This document shows positions 47,042-55,641 of a stretch of DNA of 64,000 nt, one piece after another. How positions within the stretch are numbered: the first letter of the stretch is position 1; every line of letters starts with the position of its first letter. The stretch is from positions 59,144 through 123,143 of the forward strand of contig JAIYCQ010000008.1 in assembly GCA_027487945.1 (NCBI GenBank). Reading direction: 5' to 3'. The position numbers were made by a program, and so were the translations under genes. This stretch comes from Caulobacteraceae bacterium. Lineage in GTDB: Bacteria; Pseudomonadota; Alphaproteobacteria; Caulobacterales; Caulobacteraceae. Below the pieces are notes generated by a model. That model was not told the DNA's origin. It saw nothing but the letters and a program-made list of their open reading frames with translations, and made no database searches.

Positions 47042-47929
47042 TCAGGTCTTCTGCTGGGCCGCCATCGCCAGACGCATCTGCTCGGCCTGCTCCGGCGTGA
47101 TGCCAAGGGCGTCGAGGATCGGGTTGGCCGCCTGCGGATCCCAGGAGCCGCGGCCCCCGATGGTCAGGCCGCCGTCGACGACGATGTGGGTGCCGGTGAC
47201 GAACAGCGAGTCGTCGCAGGCCAGGTACAGGGCCGCGCGGGCGATGTCCTCGGGCATGCCGGCCTTGGGGATCGGCTGGATCTTCGGGGCGATCTCCTCC
47301 ATGCGCGCGGCCATCTGGTCGGCGACGTCCCGGGGAAGCCCCATCGAGGCGCCGAAGATCGAGGTGGCGATCAGGCCCGGGCAGATGGCGTTGACCCGGA
47401 TCTTCAGCGGCGACAGCTCAGCCGCCGCGCATTTGGACATGTGGATCACCGCGCACTTGGCGGTCGAGTAGGCCAGCGGTCCGAACCCGGCCTGCAGGCC
47501 GGCGATCGAGGCGGTGTTGATCACCGAGCCGCCGCCGCGCTTCACCATGTGCGGCAGGGCGTGCTTCATGCCCAGCGCCGGCCCGCGCACCAGCAGGGCG
47601 AAGGTGTGGTCCCAGCCCTCGACGTCGATCTCCGAGACATTGCCCGGCGCGCCGCCGTGGCCGGCGTTGTTGAACAGGATGTCCAGCCCGCCGAAGCTGT
47701 CGACGGCCAGCTGCACCGCCTTCGCGATGTCGGCTTCCACCGTCACGTCGCAGTGGGCGTAGCGGACACGGTCGGGGAACCGCTTCTCGAGCATGGCCCC
47801 CTTCTCGTCCTGCAGGTCGGCGGCGACGACGCAGGCGCCCTCGGCCACGAACAGTTCGACCGCGCCCAGGCCGATGCCCGAAACCCCGCCGGTGATCAGG
47901 GCGATCCTGCCCTCAAGACGTCCCGCCAT
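47042..47929 (-). CDS. SDR-family oxidoreductase
   Basis: 295 residues. Cofactor motif TGGVSGIG near 13-20, an acidic DLQDE after strand 2 (NAD), NNAGHGGAPG, Ser in VINTASIAGLQAGFGPLAYSTAKCAV with Tyr and Lys, and a C-terminal VVDGGLTIGG. It has a roughly 30-residue C-terminal extension beyond the usual fold. It lies between the MDR oxidoreductase gene and the EamA exporter gene, probably in one operon. Confidence 0.9.
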   Translation of the reverse strand: MAGRLEGRIALITGGVSGIGLGAVELFVAEGACVVAADLQDEKGAMLEKRFPDRVRYAHCDVTVEADIAKAVQLAVDSFGGLDILFNNAGHGGAPGNVSEIDVEGWDHTFALLVRGPALGMKHALPHMVKRGGGSVINTASIAGLQAGFGPLAYSTAKCAVIHMSKCAAAELSPLKIRVNAICPGLIATSIFGASMGLPRDVADQMAARMEEIAPKIQPIPKAGMPEDIARAALYLACDDSLFVTGTHIVVDGGLTIGGRGSWDPQAANPILDALGITPEQAEQMRLAMAAQQKT

Positions 47930-48055
47930 CTGTCTCTTCCCCTTGCTGTGTTGTCCCCGGTGAGCGGGGGCTTTGGCCGGGTCGCCGTGTCTCCGGCGGC
48001 TCCCGGCCCTGCGTCAGTCTTCAGATCCCCGCCTCCGCGGGAGCGCCGCGCGTCC

Positions 48056-49051
48056 TTACGGAAGCACGACCACCTTGCCCATGGCCTTGCGGCTGGCGAG
48101 GTGGGCGATGGCCTCGCCGGCGCGGGCCAGCGGGAAGGTCTCGGAGACGTGCGGCTTGATCTTGCCTTCCGCGTACATCTCCATCAGCTGGCGGACGTTC
48201 TCCTGATGCGCCTTGGGATCGCGCGCCACGGCCGCGCCCCAGAAGACGCCGACGATGTCGCAGGACTTCAGCAGGGTCAGGTTCAGCGGCACGGCCGGGA
48301 TGCCGGCCGGGAAGCCGATGACCAGGAAGCGGCCGCCCCAGCCGCTCGCGCGGATGGTCGCCTCGGCGTAGTCGCCGCCGACGGCGTCATAGGCCACGTC
48401 CCAGCCGTTGGGGCCGCAGGCGTCCTTGAACAGGTTGGCCAGCGCCTTCTTGCCGTCCTTGTCGAACGGTCCGGTCGGATAGACCACACCGGCGTCGGCG
48501 CCGCGGGCGATGGCGAGGTCGACCTTCTCCTGGCTGGAGGCGGCGGCGATGACGCGCGCGCCCATGGCCTTGCCCAGCTCGACCGCGGCCAGGCCCACGC
48601 CCCCGGCGGCGCCCAACACCAGCAGGGTCTCGCCGGCCTTCAGATGGCCGCGGTCCTTCAGGCCGTACCAGCTGGTGCCGTAGGTCATCATGAAGGCCGC
48701 CGCCTCGTCGAACGGCATGGAGTCGGGAATGGGGGTTACGCGGTGGGCCTCCAGCGCCAGCTCCTCGGCCATGCCGCCCCAGCCGGTCGAGGCCAGAACC
48801 CGCTGGCCGACCTGCAGGTGGGTGACGCCCTCGCCGACCGCCTTGACCACGCCGGCCACTTCACCGCCGGGGGCGAAAGGCCGGTTCGGCTTGAACTGGT
48901 ACTTGTCCTCGATGATCAGGACGTCCGGGTAGTTCACGCCGCAGGCCTTGACCGACAGCACCACCTGGCCGGGGCCGGCTTGCGGGCTCGGAAGCTCCTC
49001 GAGGACCAGGGTCTCGGGTCCGCCCACGCTCTTGCTCAGCACCGCCTTCAT
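48056..49051 (-). CDS. zinc-independent MDR NADPH:quinone oxidoreductase
   Basis: 331 residues from the ATG at 49051. The GroES-like N-terminal half has VKACGVNYPDVLIIEDKYQ, PFAPGGEVAGVVKAVG and VGQRVLA. The nucleotide motif LLVLGAAGGVGLAAVELGKAMGARVIAAA follows. The typical zinc-ligand Cys cluster of the alcohol dehydrogenases is absent, as in quinone oxidoreductases. It is probably an acyl-CoA/quinone or enone reductase and starts the operon with the SDR and EamA genes. Confidence 0.9.
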   Translation of the reverse strand: MKAVLSKSVGGPETLVLEELPSPQAGPGQVVLSVKACGVNYPDVLIIEDKYQFKPNRPFAPGGEVAGVVKAVGEGVTHLQVGQRVLASTGWGGMAEELALEAHRVTPIPDSMPFDEAAAFMMTYGTSWYGLKDRGHLKAGETLLVLGAAGGVGLAAVELGKAMGARVIAAASSQEKVDLAIARGADAGVVYPTGPFDKDGKKALANLFKDACGPNGWDVAYDAVGGDYAEATIRASGWGGRFLVIGFPAGIPAVPLNLTLLKSCDIVGVFWGAAVARDPKAHQENVRQLMEMYAEGKIKPHVSETFPLARAGEAIAHLASRKAMGKVVVLP

Positions 49052-49133
49052 GCCGTCTCTCCCATGCTCTTTCATTGATCGGCCCACAGGAGTATCGCGG
49101 GCCTGAGATCAGTCTACAGGGCGGAGCCCGGCG

Positions 49134-50012
49134 TTGGCGAACAATTGTTTGAGTCTGGCGGTCCACGGCGGCGCCGGCGCGCGCCCCGGCCGCGACTACA
49201 GTCGCGAGATCGTCCACATGCGCGACCTGGTGGAGGCCGGTCGGGACCGCCTGACGGCCGGCGCGGCCGCCCTCGACGTGGCCGAGGAGACCGTCCGGGC
49301 GCTGGAGGCGAGCGGCCTCTATGTCGCCGGGCGCGGCGCCTCGCCCAACACGGCCGGCGCCTATGAGCTCGACGCCTGCCTGATGGACGGCGTGACCGGT
49401 CGGGCGGGGTCGGTGGCCGCGTTGCAGGGGTTCGAGAGCCCGATCGCCGTGGCCCGGGCCGTGATGGAGCGGACGCCGCACGTGATGCTGGCCGGGGAGG
49501 GCGCCGCCCGGTTCGCCGCCGACCAGGGCCTGGCCGCCATCGCCGACGCCGCCCGCTGGTTCACCCATGCCGGTCGCGGCGAGGCCAACCATCCGCCCGG
49601 AACCCTGGCCCATGGCACCGTCGGCTGCGTCGTCCGCGACGCCGAGGGCCGGCTGGCGGCGGCGACCTCGACCGGCGGCGTGTTCGGCAAGCTGCCCGGC
49701 CGGATCGGCGACTCGCCGCTGATCGGGGCGGGGGCCTGGGCTGACGAGCGGGTCGCGGTCTCCTGCACAGGCCAGGGCGAGTATTTCATCCGCGTCGCCG
49801 CCGCCGTCCAGATCGCTCACCGCATGGCTTTCGGCGGCGAGTCTCTGGCCCCGGCGGCCGAGGCGGTGCTGGCGAAAATCCGCGCGCTCGGCGGGGACGG
49901 GGGCCTGATCGCGGTCGACGCCGCGGGCAATGTCGCCATGCCGTTCGTCTCGGCCGGCATGAAGCGCGCGGCGCTCCTGCCTGACGGAAACATCGTCTCG
50001 GCGGCCTTCTGA
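49134..50012 (+). CDS. isoaspartyl peptidase/L-asparaginase, Ntn-hydrolase
   Basis: 292 residues from a TTG start; a second TTG is five codons in. The N-terminal [13 protein letters not shown] is the family signature, with [10 protein letters not shown] following. The autocleavage site lies in [10 protein letters not shown], where Thr becomes the N-terminal nucleophile of the beta subunit. [24 protein letters not shown] completes the beta subunit. It hydrolyses beta-aspartyl (isoaspartyl) peptides or asparagine in protein repair and amino-acid turnover. Confidence 0.92.
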   Translation: MANNCLSLAVHGGAGARPGRDYSREIVHMRDLVEAGRDRLTAGAAALDVAEETVRALEASGLYVAGRGASPNTAGAYELDACLMDGVTGRAGSVAALQGFESPIAVARAVMERTPHVMLAGEGAARFAADQGLAAIADAARWFTHAGRGEANHPPGTLAHGTVGCVVRDAEGRLAAATSTGGVFGKLPGRIGDSPLIGAGAWADERVAVSCTGQGEYFIRVAAAVQIAHRMAFGGESLAPAAEAVLAKIRALGGDGGLIAVDAAGNVAMPFVSAGMKRAALLPDGNIVSAAF

Positions 50013-50019
50013 ACGGGGC

Positions 50020-50658
50020 CTAGTGGCCGGTCAGTTTCTGCAGGAGATTGATCGGGAAGCCGAAGCGGGCCTGACCGAAGCTGACCGCCAGGGCGTAGCA
50101 GACCTCGCCCGGCTCGGCCCGGGGCTCGTGGCTGAAACCCGGACGGCCGACGTTGACGTCCCCCGGGCCGTAGCGGTCGTGACCGTCATGGAAGGCGCCG
50201 GTGACGACCAGGGTATATTCCTCGCCCTCGTGATCGTGCTCGGCGACATTGGCGCCCGGCTCGATGCGCAGCAGCTGGGTCTCGCCCCCGCCCGCGACCG
50301 GCAGCCGCAGCGATCGGATGCCGAAGCCGAGGAATTTCCAGCGCTGACCCTCGCCCATCGCCTCGAACACCGCTTCGCGCAGGGGATCGGGCAGCGTGAG
50401 CACCTCGCCCAGCTCGCGGCCGGCGGCGCCCGCGGCCGTCCGGGCGTGGCTGTCGATCGTCTGCAGCGCATCGATCCGGGCGAAGGCCTGCTCGGCCGCG
50501 TTGGCGGCGAGGGCGGCCGGCGCCTCGTCCTCGAGGAACGCCCCGCCCACGACGTCGCCCGGCATAACCGGTGCGCCGCGAAGGACAGCCGCGGTCGCTT
50601 CCATCAGGCGAAGGCCCGGGTGGCGGCTGGTGTCCGGCGTGGTCGTCTGGAGGGTCAT
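50020..50658 (-). CDS. ChrR-like cupin protein, putative anti-sigma factor lacking the N-terminal zinc motif
   Basis: 212 residues. The C-terminal part is a ChrR-type cupin with metal-ligand candidates His141, His143 and Glu147 (EHDHEGEEY) and His177 (FSHEP). The N-terminus has the VGGAFLEDEAPAAL segment of ChrR but no H-x3-C-x2-C motif before it; the visible residues are LRGAPVMPGDV. The frame upstream is open but has no start codon, so the loss is not a wrong start. The gene lies 67 bases after the ECF sigma gene. It should bind that sigma factor, but zinc-dependent inhibition must differ or be absent. Confidence 0.8.
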   Translation of the reverse strand: MTLQTTTPDTSRHPGLRLMEATAAVLRGAPVMPGDVVGGAFLEDEAPAALAANAAEQAFARIDALQTIDSHARTAAGAAGRELGEVLTLPDPLREAVFEAMGEGQRWKFLGFGIRSLRLPVAGGGETQLLRIEPGANVAEHDHEGEEYTLVVTGAFHDGHDRYGPGDVNVGRPGFSHEPRAEPGEVCYALAVSFGQARFGFPINLLQKLTGH

Positions 50659-50678
50659 GCGGCCATGTAACTCCTTGA
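50655..50678 (-). promoter_or_regulatory. Shine-Dalgarno with a three-codon leader ORF before the ChrR-like gene
   Basis: AAGGAG is placed five to six bases before an ATG that encodes only Met-Ala-Ala and stops at a TGA overlapping the ATG of the ChrR-like gene (ATGA). The real start therefore lies 12 bases from the Shine-Dalgarno, while the mini-ORF is at the ideal distance. Translation may pass through the mini-ORF and restart. Confidence 0.4.
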
Positions 50679-50725
50679 AAAGAGCCGATATGGATCGAAG
50701 CCGCGTCCGGTCAAGACGCGCCGGC

Positions 50726-51283
50726 TCATCGCATCGACTCCAGCCGGACCCGCAGCTTCTCGAAGGCCAGCCGCATCCGCGACTTGACCGTACCGAGGGC
50801 CAGACCGGTCCGTTCGGCGATCTCGCTGTGGCTGAGGTCCTCGTAGAAGGCGGCCCGGATCATGTCGCGCTGTTCGGGCGGCAGCTCGGCCATCGCCCGC
50901 GCGATCAGGGTTCCCTGCTGGCCGGCCAGCAGGGCCGCGTCGGGGAGAACCTCCGCCTCGGGGGTGAGCATGGGCTCATCCGGGTCCAGGGTCGCAGTGC
51001 GCTCCCGCCGGAACAGGTCGATGCGGCGGTTGCGGGCGATGCGGTAGATCCAGGTCGAGACGCTGGCCTTGCCCCGGTCGAAGCTGGCGGCCTTGCGCCA
51101 GACGGCGACCATCACGTCCTGGGTCAGGTCCTCGGCCCGCGCCGGTTCCAGGCCCAGCCGCCCGAGGTAGCCCTTCACGCGGGGGGCGTAGTGATCGAAC
51201 AGCTCGGCGAACGCGGCGCGATCGCCGTTGAGGGCGATGCGCTCGATCAGGTCAGCAAAGGCGTCGGCCCCGGGGTCTTTCAC
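50726..51283 (-). CDS. ECF-family RNA polymerase sigma factor (ECF11-like)
   Basis: 185 residues from a GTG at 51283; an ATG 15 codons upstream would add a poor N-terminus that overlaps the rlmN promoter. Region 2 has [66 protein letters not shown], and region 4 has [46 protein letters not shown]. The sequence resembles RpoE of Rhodobacter, which with ChrR answers singlet oxygen. No convincing ECF11 promoter was seen here. Confidence 0.9.
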   Translation of the reverse strand: MKDPGADAFADLIERIALNGDRAAFAELFDHYAPRVKGYLGRLGLEPARAEDLTQDVMVAVWRKAASFDRGKASVSTWIYRIARNRRIDLFRRERTATLDPDEPMLTPEAEVLPDAALLAGQQGTLIARAMAELPPEQRDMIRAAFYEDLSHSEIAERTGLALGTVKSRMRLAFEKLRVRLESMR

Positions 51284-51336
51284 GGTCCAGCCATAGCGGC
51301 GCCCCGGCGGATTGGTCCAGCGCCGCATTCCCTGCT

Positions 51337-52530
51337 ATGGTGGACGCTTCACAGCTTTCCGGATCCAGAACCTTGGGCGCGACCCTCGACCTTGCCCGCG
51401 CGACGCCCGCCGTCGCCCCCGTAAATCTCGCCGGCCTGACCCGCGGGCAGCTGGCCGCGGCCCTCGTCGAGGCCGGCGTCGTGCCGGCCCCGAAGGCCAG
51501 GATGCGCGCGGGCCAGATCTTCCGCTGGGTGCATTTCCGGGGCGTCACCGACTTCGAACAGATGACCGACGTCGCCAGGGAGACCCGCGCCGCCCTGGCC
51601 GGGGCCTTCGTGCTGACACGTCCCGAGATCGTCGAGCGTCAGGTCTCGAAGGACGGCACCCGCAAGTACCTGATCCGCGTCGCCCCGGGCATCGAGGTCG
51701 AGGCCGTCTACATTCCCGACGTCGGCCGGGTCGGCGCCCTCTGCGTCTCCAGCCAGGTCGGCTGCACGCTGAACTGCACCTTCTGCCACACCGGCACCCA
51801 GGCCCTGGTCCGCAACCTGACCGCCGCCGAGATCGTCGCCCAGGTCCAGGTGGCCAAGGACGACCTCGACGAATGGGCCGTCGACGGCGAGGACCGCAAG
51901 CTCTCGAACATCGTCTTCATGGGCATGGGCGAGCCGCTGTACAATCTGGACGCCGTCGCCGACGCCATCGAGATCATCAGCGACAACGAGGGGATCGCCA
52001 TCTCCCGTCGGCGGATCACCGTCTCGACCAGCGGCGTGGTCCCCCAGCTCCAGGCCCTGGGCGAACGCACCCAGGCCATGCTGGCCATCAGCCTGCACGC
52101 CACCAACGATCCGCTGCGCGACGTGCTGGTGCCGCTGAACAAGAAGTACGACATCGCCACGCTGCTGGAAGGCATCCGCAACTACCCGGGCATCAGCAAC
52201 GCCCGGCGGGTGACCTTCGAGTATGTGATGCTCAAGGGCGTCAACGACAGCCCCGACGAGGCCCGGGCCCTGGTCCAGATGCTCAAGGGCATCCCGGCCA
52301 AGATCAACCTGATCCCGTTCAACCCCTGGCCGGGCACACAGTACGAATGCTCCGACTGGGCGACGATCGAACGCTTCGCGGCCATCCTCAACCGCGCCGG
52401 CTACTCCAGCCCGATCCGCACGCCGCGCGGCCGGGATATCCTCGCCGCCTGTGGTCAGCTGAAGAGCGAAAGCGAGAAGGTCCGCGCCTCGGTGCGACGT
52501 CGCGACGCGGCGGCGCTCGCCTCAAGCTAG
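51337..52530 (+). CDS. rlmN: 23S rRNA A2503/tRNA A37 methyltransferase RlmN
   Basis: 397 residues, a radical SAM enzyme that methylates C2 of adenine 2503 in 23S rRNA. The 4Fe-4S Cys set is C143-x3-C147-x2-C150 (CTLNCTFC). Conserved segments include [33 protein letters not shown] and LIPFNPWPG. The methyl-bearing Cys is C372 in DILAACGQL. Divergent from the sigma gene with 53 bases between the start codons. Confidence 0.96.
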   Translation: MVDASQLSGSRTLGATLDLARATPAVAPVNLAGLTRGQLAAALVEAGVVPAPKARMRAGQIFRWVHFRGVTDFEQMTDVARETRAALAGAFVLTRPEIVERQVSKDGTRKYLIRVAPGIEVEAVYIPDVGRVGALCVSSQVGCTLNCTFCHTGTQALVRNLTAAEIVAQVQVAKDDLDEWAVDGEDRKLSNIVFMGMGEPLYNLDAVADAIEIISDNEGIAISRRRITVSTSGVVPQLQALGERTQAMLAISLHATNDPLRDVLVPLNKKYDIATLLEGIRNYPGISNARRVTFEYVMLKGVNDSPDEARALVQMLKGIPAKINLIPFNPWPGTQYECSDWATIERFAAILNRAGYSSPIRTPRGRDILAACGQLKSESEKVRASVRRRDAAALASS

Positions 52531-52595
52531 AAGCTTGCACGGCCATGGTCAGGCCGTGCTAACCGTTGCCGACGTCTCCCCTGTCGGAAGTGTCC

Positions 52596-53021
52596 ATGCC
52601 GCCGCAGCTGCAGTCCCCCGAGATCCAGGCCTTCGCCACCGGCATTCCGGTCGCGCTGGGCGACGCCGGGATCACCCTTCTCATCCTGATCATCGGCGCG
52701 GCGGCCTACGCCCTTCTGACGCCCCACCGCGAGATCACCCTGATCCGCGACGGCAACACCGCCGCCGCCCTGTCGCTGGGCGGCGTGCTGATCGGCCTGG
52801 CCATTCCGCTGGCCGCTTCGCTCAGCGCCTCGAACTCCAAGCTGGAGATCGCCATCTGGGGGGTGATGATCATCTCGGTCCAGCTGCTGGTTTTCCGGAT
52901 CATCGACTTCATCCTGCACGGCCTGCCGCAGCGGATCCAGGACGGCGAGATTTCCGCCGCCACCCTGCTGGTCGGGGCCAAGATCGGCAGCGCCCTGATC
53001 CTCGCCGCCGCCATGCGCTAG
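52596..53021 (+). CDS. DUF350-family membrane protein
   Basis: 141 residues from the ATG at 52596. Four hydrophobic helices; DUF350 features TLLILIIGAAAYALLTPHREITLIRDGNTAAALSLGGVLIGLAIPLA and a C-terminal DGEISAATLLVGAKIGSALILAAAMR. Family members sit in envelope or lipid operons but their function is unknown. It ends 13 bases before the protease gene and is probably co-transcribed with it. Confidence 0.85.
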   Translation: MPPQLQSPEIQAFATGIPVALGDAGITLLILIIGAAAYALLTPHREITLIRDGNTAAALSLGGVLIGLAIPLAASLSASNSKLEIAIWGVMIISVQLLVFRIIDFILHGLPQRIQDGEISAATLLVGAKIGSALILAAAMR

Positions 53022-53034
53022 GGGCCGCGGCGCC

Positions 53035-53868
53035 GTGCACTTTCCCCGCCTTCCCGACTGGCTGGTCTACACGGCCATCGTCGCGGCGCTGCTGATCGCC
53101 GCGGTCAGCCGGCGCGAGCGCGCCGACGCGCCGCCGCCGCCGCCGCCCGTGCCGGGCGAGGAGGGCGTCCCGCTCGGTCCGTCCTCGCCGTTCGATCCTG
53201 CCGTCGTGGTCGAGGTCCCGGGCCAGAAGGCGCCCGGCGCCGGCACGGCCTTCTCGGTGTCCGACACCGGCGTCTGGTTGACGGCCCGCCACGTCGTTGA
53301 GGGCTGCGCCCAGACCGCGCTCGTCGTGGCCGAGGGGCGCGGCGTAGCAGCCACGGTTCAGGTCGATCCCAGCGGCGAGGCCGCGGTCCTGACCACCGAC
53401 GGCGGGGCGCCCGCCCTGCCGCTCATGCTCGACGACAGCCGGCTCAAGCGCGGCGATCTGGGCTATCACACCGGCTTCCCGCAGGGCCGGCCGGGCGAGG
53501 CGGTGTCCCGCCTCCTCGGTCGGGAGAACCTGGTTGTGCGGGGCCGTGGCGCCCGCACCGAGCCGGTGCTGGTCTGGGCCGAAGTCGGCCGCACCGACAA
53601 TCTGAAGGGCACGCTCGCCGGCCTGTCGGGCGCCCCGGCGCTGGACTCGGCGGGCCGGGTCATCGGCGTGACGGTGGCCGAGGCCCCGCGTCGCGGCCGG
53701 ATCTACACCACGTCCTCGGCGACCATGGGCAACGCCCTCAGCTACTCCCGCCGCCGCCCGGCCGGCTTCGCCACCGGCGAGCCGGTCAATGTCGAGAACT
53801 ATGGCCGCGTCGCCGATGGTCTCCGCCGCGACCTGCGCGTCGCCCAGGTGGTCTGCCTGGGCGGTTAG
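53035..53868 (+). CDS. membrane-anchored trypsin-like protease with a substituted acid residue
   Basis: 277 residues from a GTG. One hydrophobic helix (about 10-24), a proline linker (33-40), then a trypsin-like domain: His86 in LTARHVVEGC and Ser198 in AGLSGAPAL. Where other trypsin-like proteases have DLA-type catalytic Asp, this one reads DPSGEAAVL, with Glu115 at the expected position and Asp111 four residues away. It may be a weak protease or an inactive relative. The stop shares bases with the convergent AmpG-like gene (TTAG). Confidence 0.8.
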   Translation: MHFPRLPDWLVYTAIVAALLIAAVSRRERADAPPPPPPVPGEEGVPLGPSSPFDPAVVVEVPGQKAPGAGTAFSVSDTGVWLTARHVVEGCAQTALVVAEGRGVAATVQVDPSGEAAVLTTDGGAPALPLMLDDSRLKRGDLGYHTGFPQGRPGEAVSRLLGRENLVVRGRGARTEPVLVWAEVGRTDNLKGTLAGLSGAPALDSAGRVIGVTVAEAPRRGRIYTTSSATMGNALSYSRRRPAGFATGEPVNVENYGRVADGLRRDLRVAQVVCLGG

Positions 53869-55604
53869 GCGGGAGACGGGTCGGGCTCCGTGCCCCCGGC
53901 GGTCTTCGGCAGATCGCCCTGGCGGGCGGCGACCATGAAGCTCAGGGCGATCGAGGCGGCCCCGATGGCGGTCGAGTACAGGTAGAAGACCATGTAGCCG
54001 GTCCCGAGGGCCGCCGCCGTGACCTGCGATTTCTCCATCGCCGTGGCGTAGCTCTCCGGCGGCACGCGATCAAACAGGCCCTTCAGCGCGGCCAGCGGCC
54101 CGCCCGCGTCGGCCGCCCGGGCCGTGGCCTCCACAATGCGCCCCGACTGGCTGGCCAGCAGCTTTCCCGGCAGGGCGTAGAGCGAGGAGAACAGCGCGTA
54201 CTGGGTGGCGGTGAACCCGACCGTGGTCAGGCTGGACATATAGGCGATCAGGCAGGTGCCCGCGATGCCGCCGGCGACGTTGTCCATGGCGATGGCGACG
54301 AGCAGGGCGAACAGGCTGTGCCCCTGGGTCGCAAGCCAGGCGAAGGACAGGTTGCTGAGCGTTCCGACGAAGGCGCCGACGATCAGCGCCCGCATCAGGC
54401 CGAGCCGGATCACCGCCAGCCCGCCCAGCGCGACGCCGAGGACCGACATCACGACGCCGAACACCTTGCGGACCTCGGCGATCTCGAGCTTGCTGAACCC
54501 GAGGTCGACGTAGAAGGCCCCGTTGATGTTCAACACGAAGTCCGAGACCCGGTAGAGACAGATCAGCGCCAGGATCAGCCCGGCGATCTTGCCGTAGCGG
54601 GTGAAGAAGTCCGTCAGCGGCTGTCCGAGGGCGCCCGACAGGTAGGCGCCGGGCCGCGTCTTCACCCCCGGAAGCCGCCGCGCCGCCAGGGCGATGATCC
54701 CGAAGCCGCCGATGACCGCCAGAAGCTGGAACCAGATCTTGTTGTCCGAGGCCCAGGCCGTGGTGAGGGTCTCGCCGACCGCGCCCGCGCCCAGGGCGGC
54801 CAGAATGTCGGCCAGAAATGTCACGCTGGCGGCGAGGCCGGAGCCGACCAGCAGCCCGCCGGCCACCAGAACGACCAGCCGCAGCGTCCATTCGACCGCC
54901 TCGGCCGCCGGGCGCCGCGGGGTATCGCCGACGTCGATGGGGCGGACGCTGTGCGCCGCCTCACGCGGCGCGGCCAGGACGGCGGCGACGCCGACCAGCA
55001 TCAGGGCCGCCATGGCGGCATAGGACAGGCTCCAGCTGTAGGCCTCCGCCAGGATCAGCGGCACGGCGCCGGCGACGATCATCGCGATCCGGTAGCCCCA
55101 CTGGTAGGCGGCGGCCATGGGGCCCTGGCGGGCGTCGTCAGCCGCCTCGATCCGCCAGGCGTCGATGACGATGTCCTGGTTGGCCGAGGCGAAGCCCACC
55201 ATCACGGCGAACACCGCCATCAGGCCGAGGTTGGTCGCCGGATTGACCCCGGCGATCAGCCACAGCCCGAGCATGATGACGCCCTGCGAGACCAGCATCC
55301 ACGACCGGCGGTGTCCGACGAGGGCGGTGAGGACCGGTACGCGCGTGCGATCGACAAGCGGCGCCCAGAGGAACTTCATCGCCGTGGCCAGGGTCGCCAG
55401 CCCGAAGATGCTGATGGTGGCGAGCGACAGGCCCGCGTCCCGCAGCCAGATCGACAGGGTGTCGAAGACCAGCAGGTTGGGGAGCCCGGCAGAGAAGCCG
55501 AGCACGAGCATCACCAGGGTGCGCCGCTCGCCGAACGTCGCCAGCGATTGCAGGAAGGTCGGCTTCGCCGTCGGCGCGGCGCCGGTCTCGGCTGGCGTGG
55601 TCAT
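53865..55604 (-). CDS. AmpG-like MFS permease
   Basis: About 579 residues from the ATG at 55604 (ATG at 55613 or 55640 possible). The MFS core has 12-14 helices; TRVPVLTALVGHRRSWMLVSQG, ASANQDIVIDAWRIEA and MDNVAGGIAGTCLIAYMSSLTTVGFTATQYALFSSLYALPGKLLASQSG are AmpG signatures. AmpG imports anhydromuropeptides for cell-wall recycling. The long loops between helices are normal for alphaproteobacterial homologues. Confidence 0.9.
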   Translation of the reverse strand: MTTPAETGAAPTAKPTFLQSLATFGERRTLVMLVLGFSAGLPNLLVFDTLSIWLRDAGLSLATISIFGLATLATAMKFLWAPLVDRTRVPVLTALVGHRRSWMLVSQGVIMLGLWLIAGVNPATNLGLMAVFAVMVGFASANQDIVIDAWRIEAADDARQGPMAAAYQWGYRIAMIVAGAVPLILAEAYSWSLSYAAMAALMLVGVAAVLAAPREAAHSVRPIDVGDTPRRPAAEAVEWTLRLVVLVAGGLLVGSGLAASVTFLADILAALGAGAVGETLTTAWASDNKIWFQLLAVIGGFGIIALAARRLPGVKTRPGAYLSGALGQPLTDFFTRYGKIAGLILALICLYRVSDFVLNINGAFYVDLGFSKLEIAEVRKVFGVVMSVLGVALGGLAVIRLGLMRALIVGAFVGTLSNLSFAWLATQGHSLFALLVAIAMDNVAGGIAGTCLIAYMSSLTTVGFTATQYALFSSLYALPGKLLASQSGRIVEATARAADAGGPLAALKGLFDRVPPESYATAMEKSQVTAAALGTGYMVFYLYSTAIGAASIALSFMVAARQGDLPKTAGGTEPDPSPA

Positions 55605-55641
55605 CTGGCGCATCCCCCGAAACGGGGCGAGGCCCCGCAAA

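Noticed and set aside
45698..49078. A 1126-codon plus-strand open frame across the YhhN, EamA, SDR and MDR genes
   Set aside because: The four genes under it have clear family motifs, and the long frame has only compositional Arg/His/Gly-rich sequence.
50659..50725. Possible upstream N-terminus of the ChrR-like protein (with the missing zinc motif)
   Set aside because: The frame is open but holds no ATG, GTG or TTG, and its codons give no His/Cys pattern.
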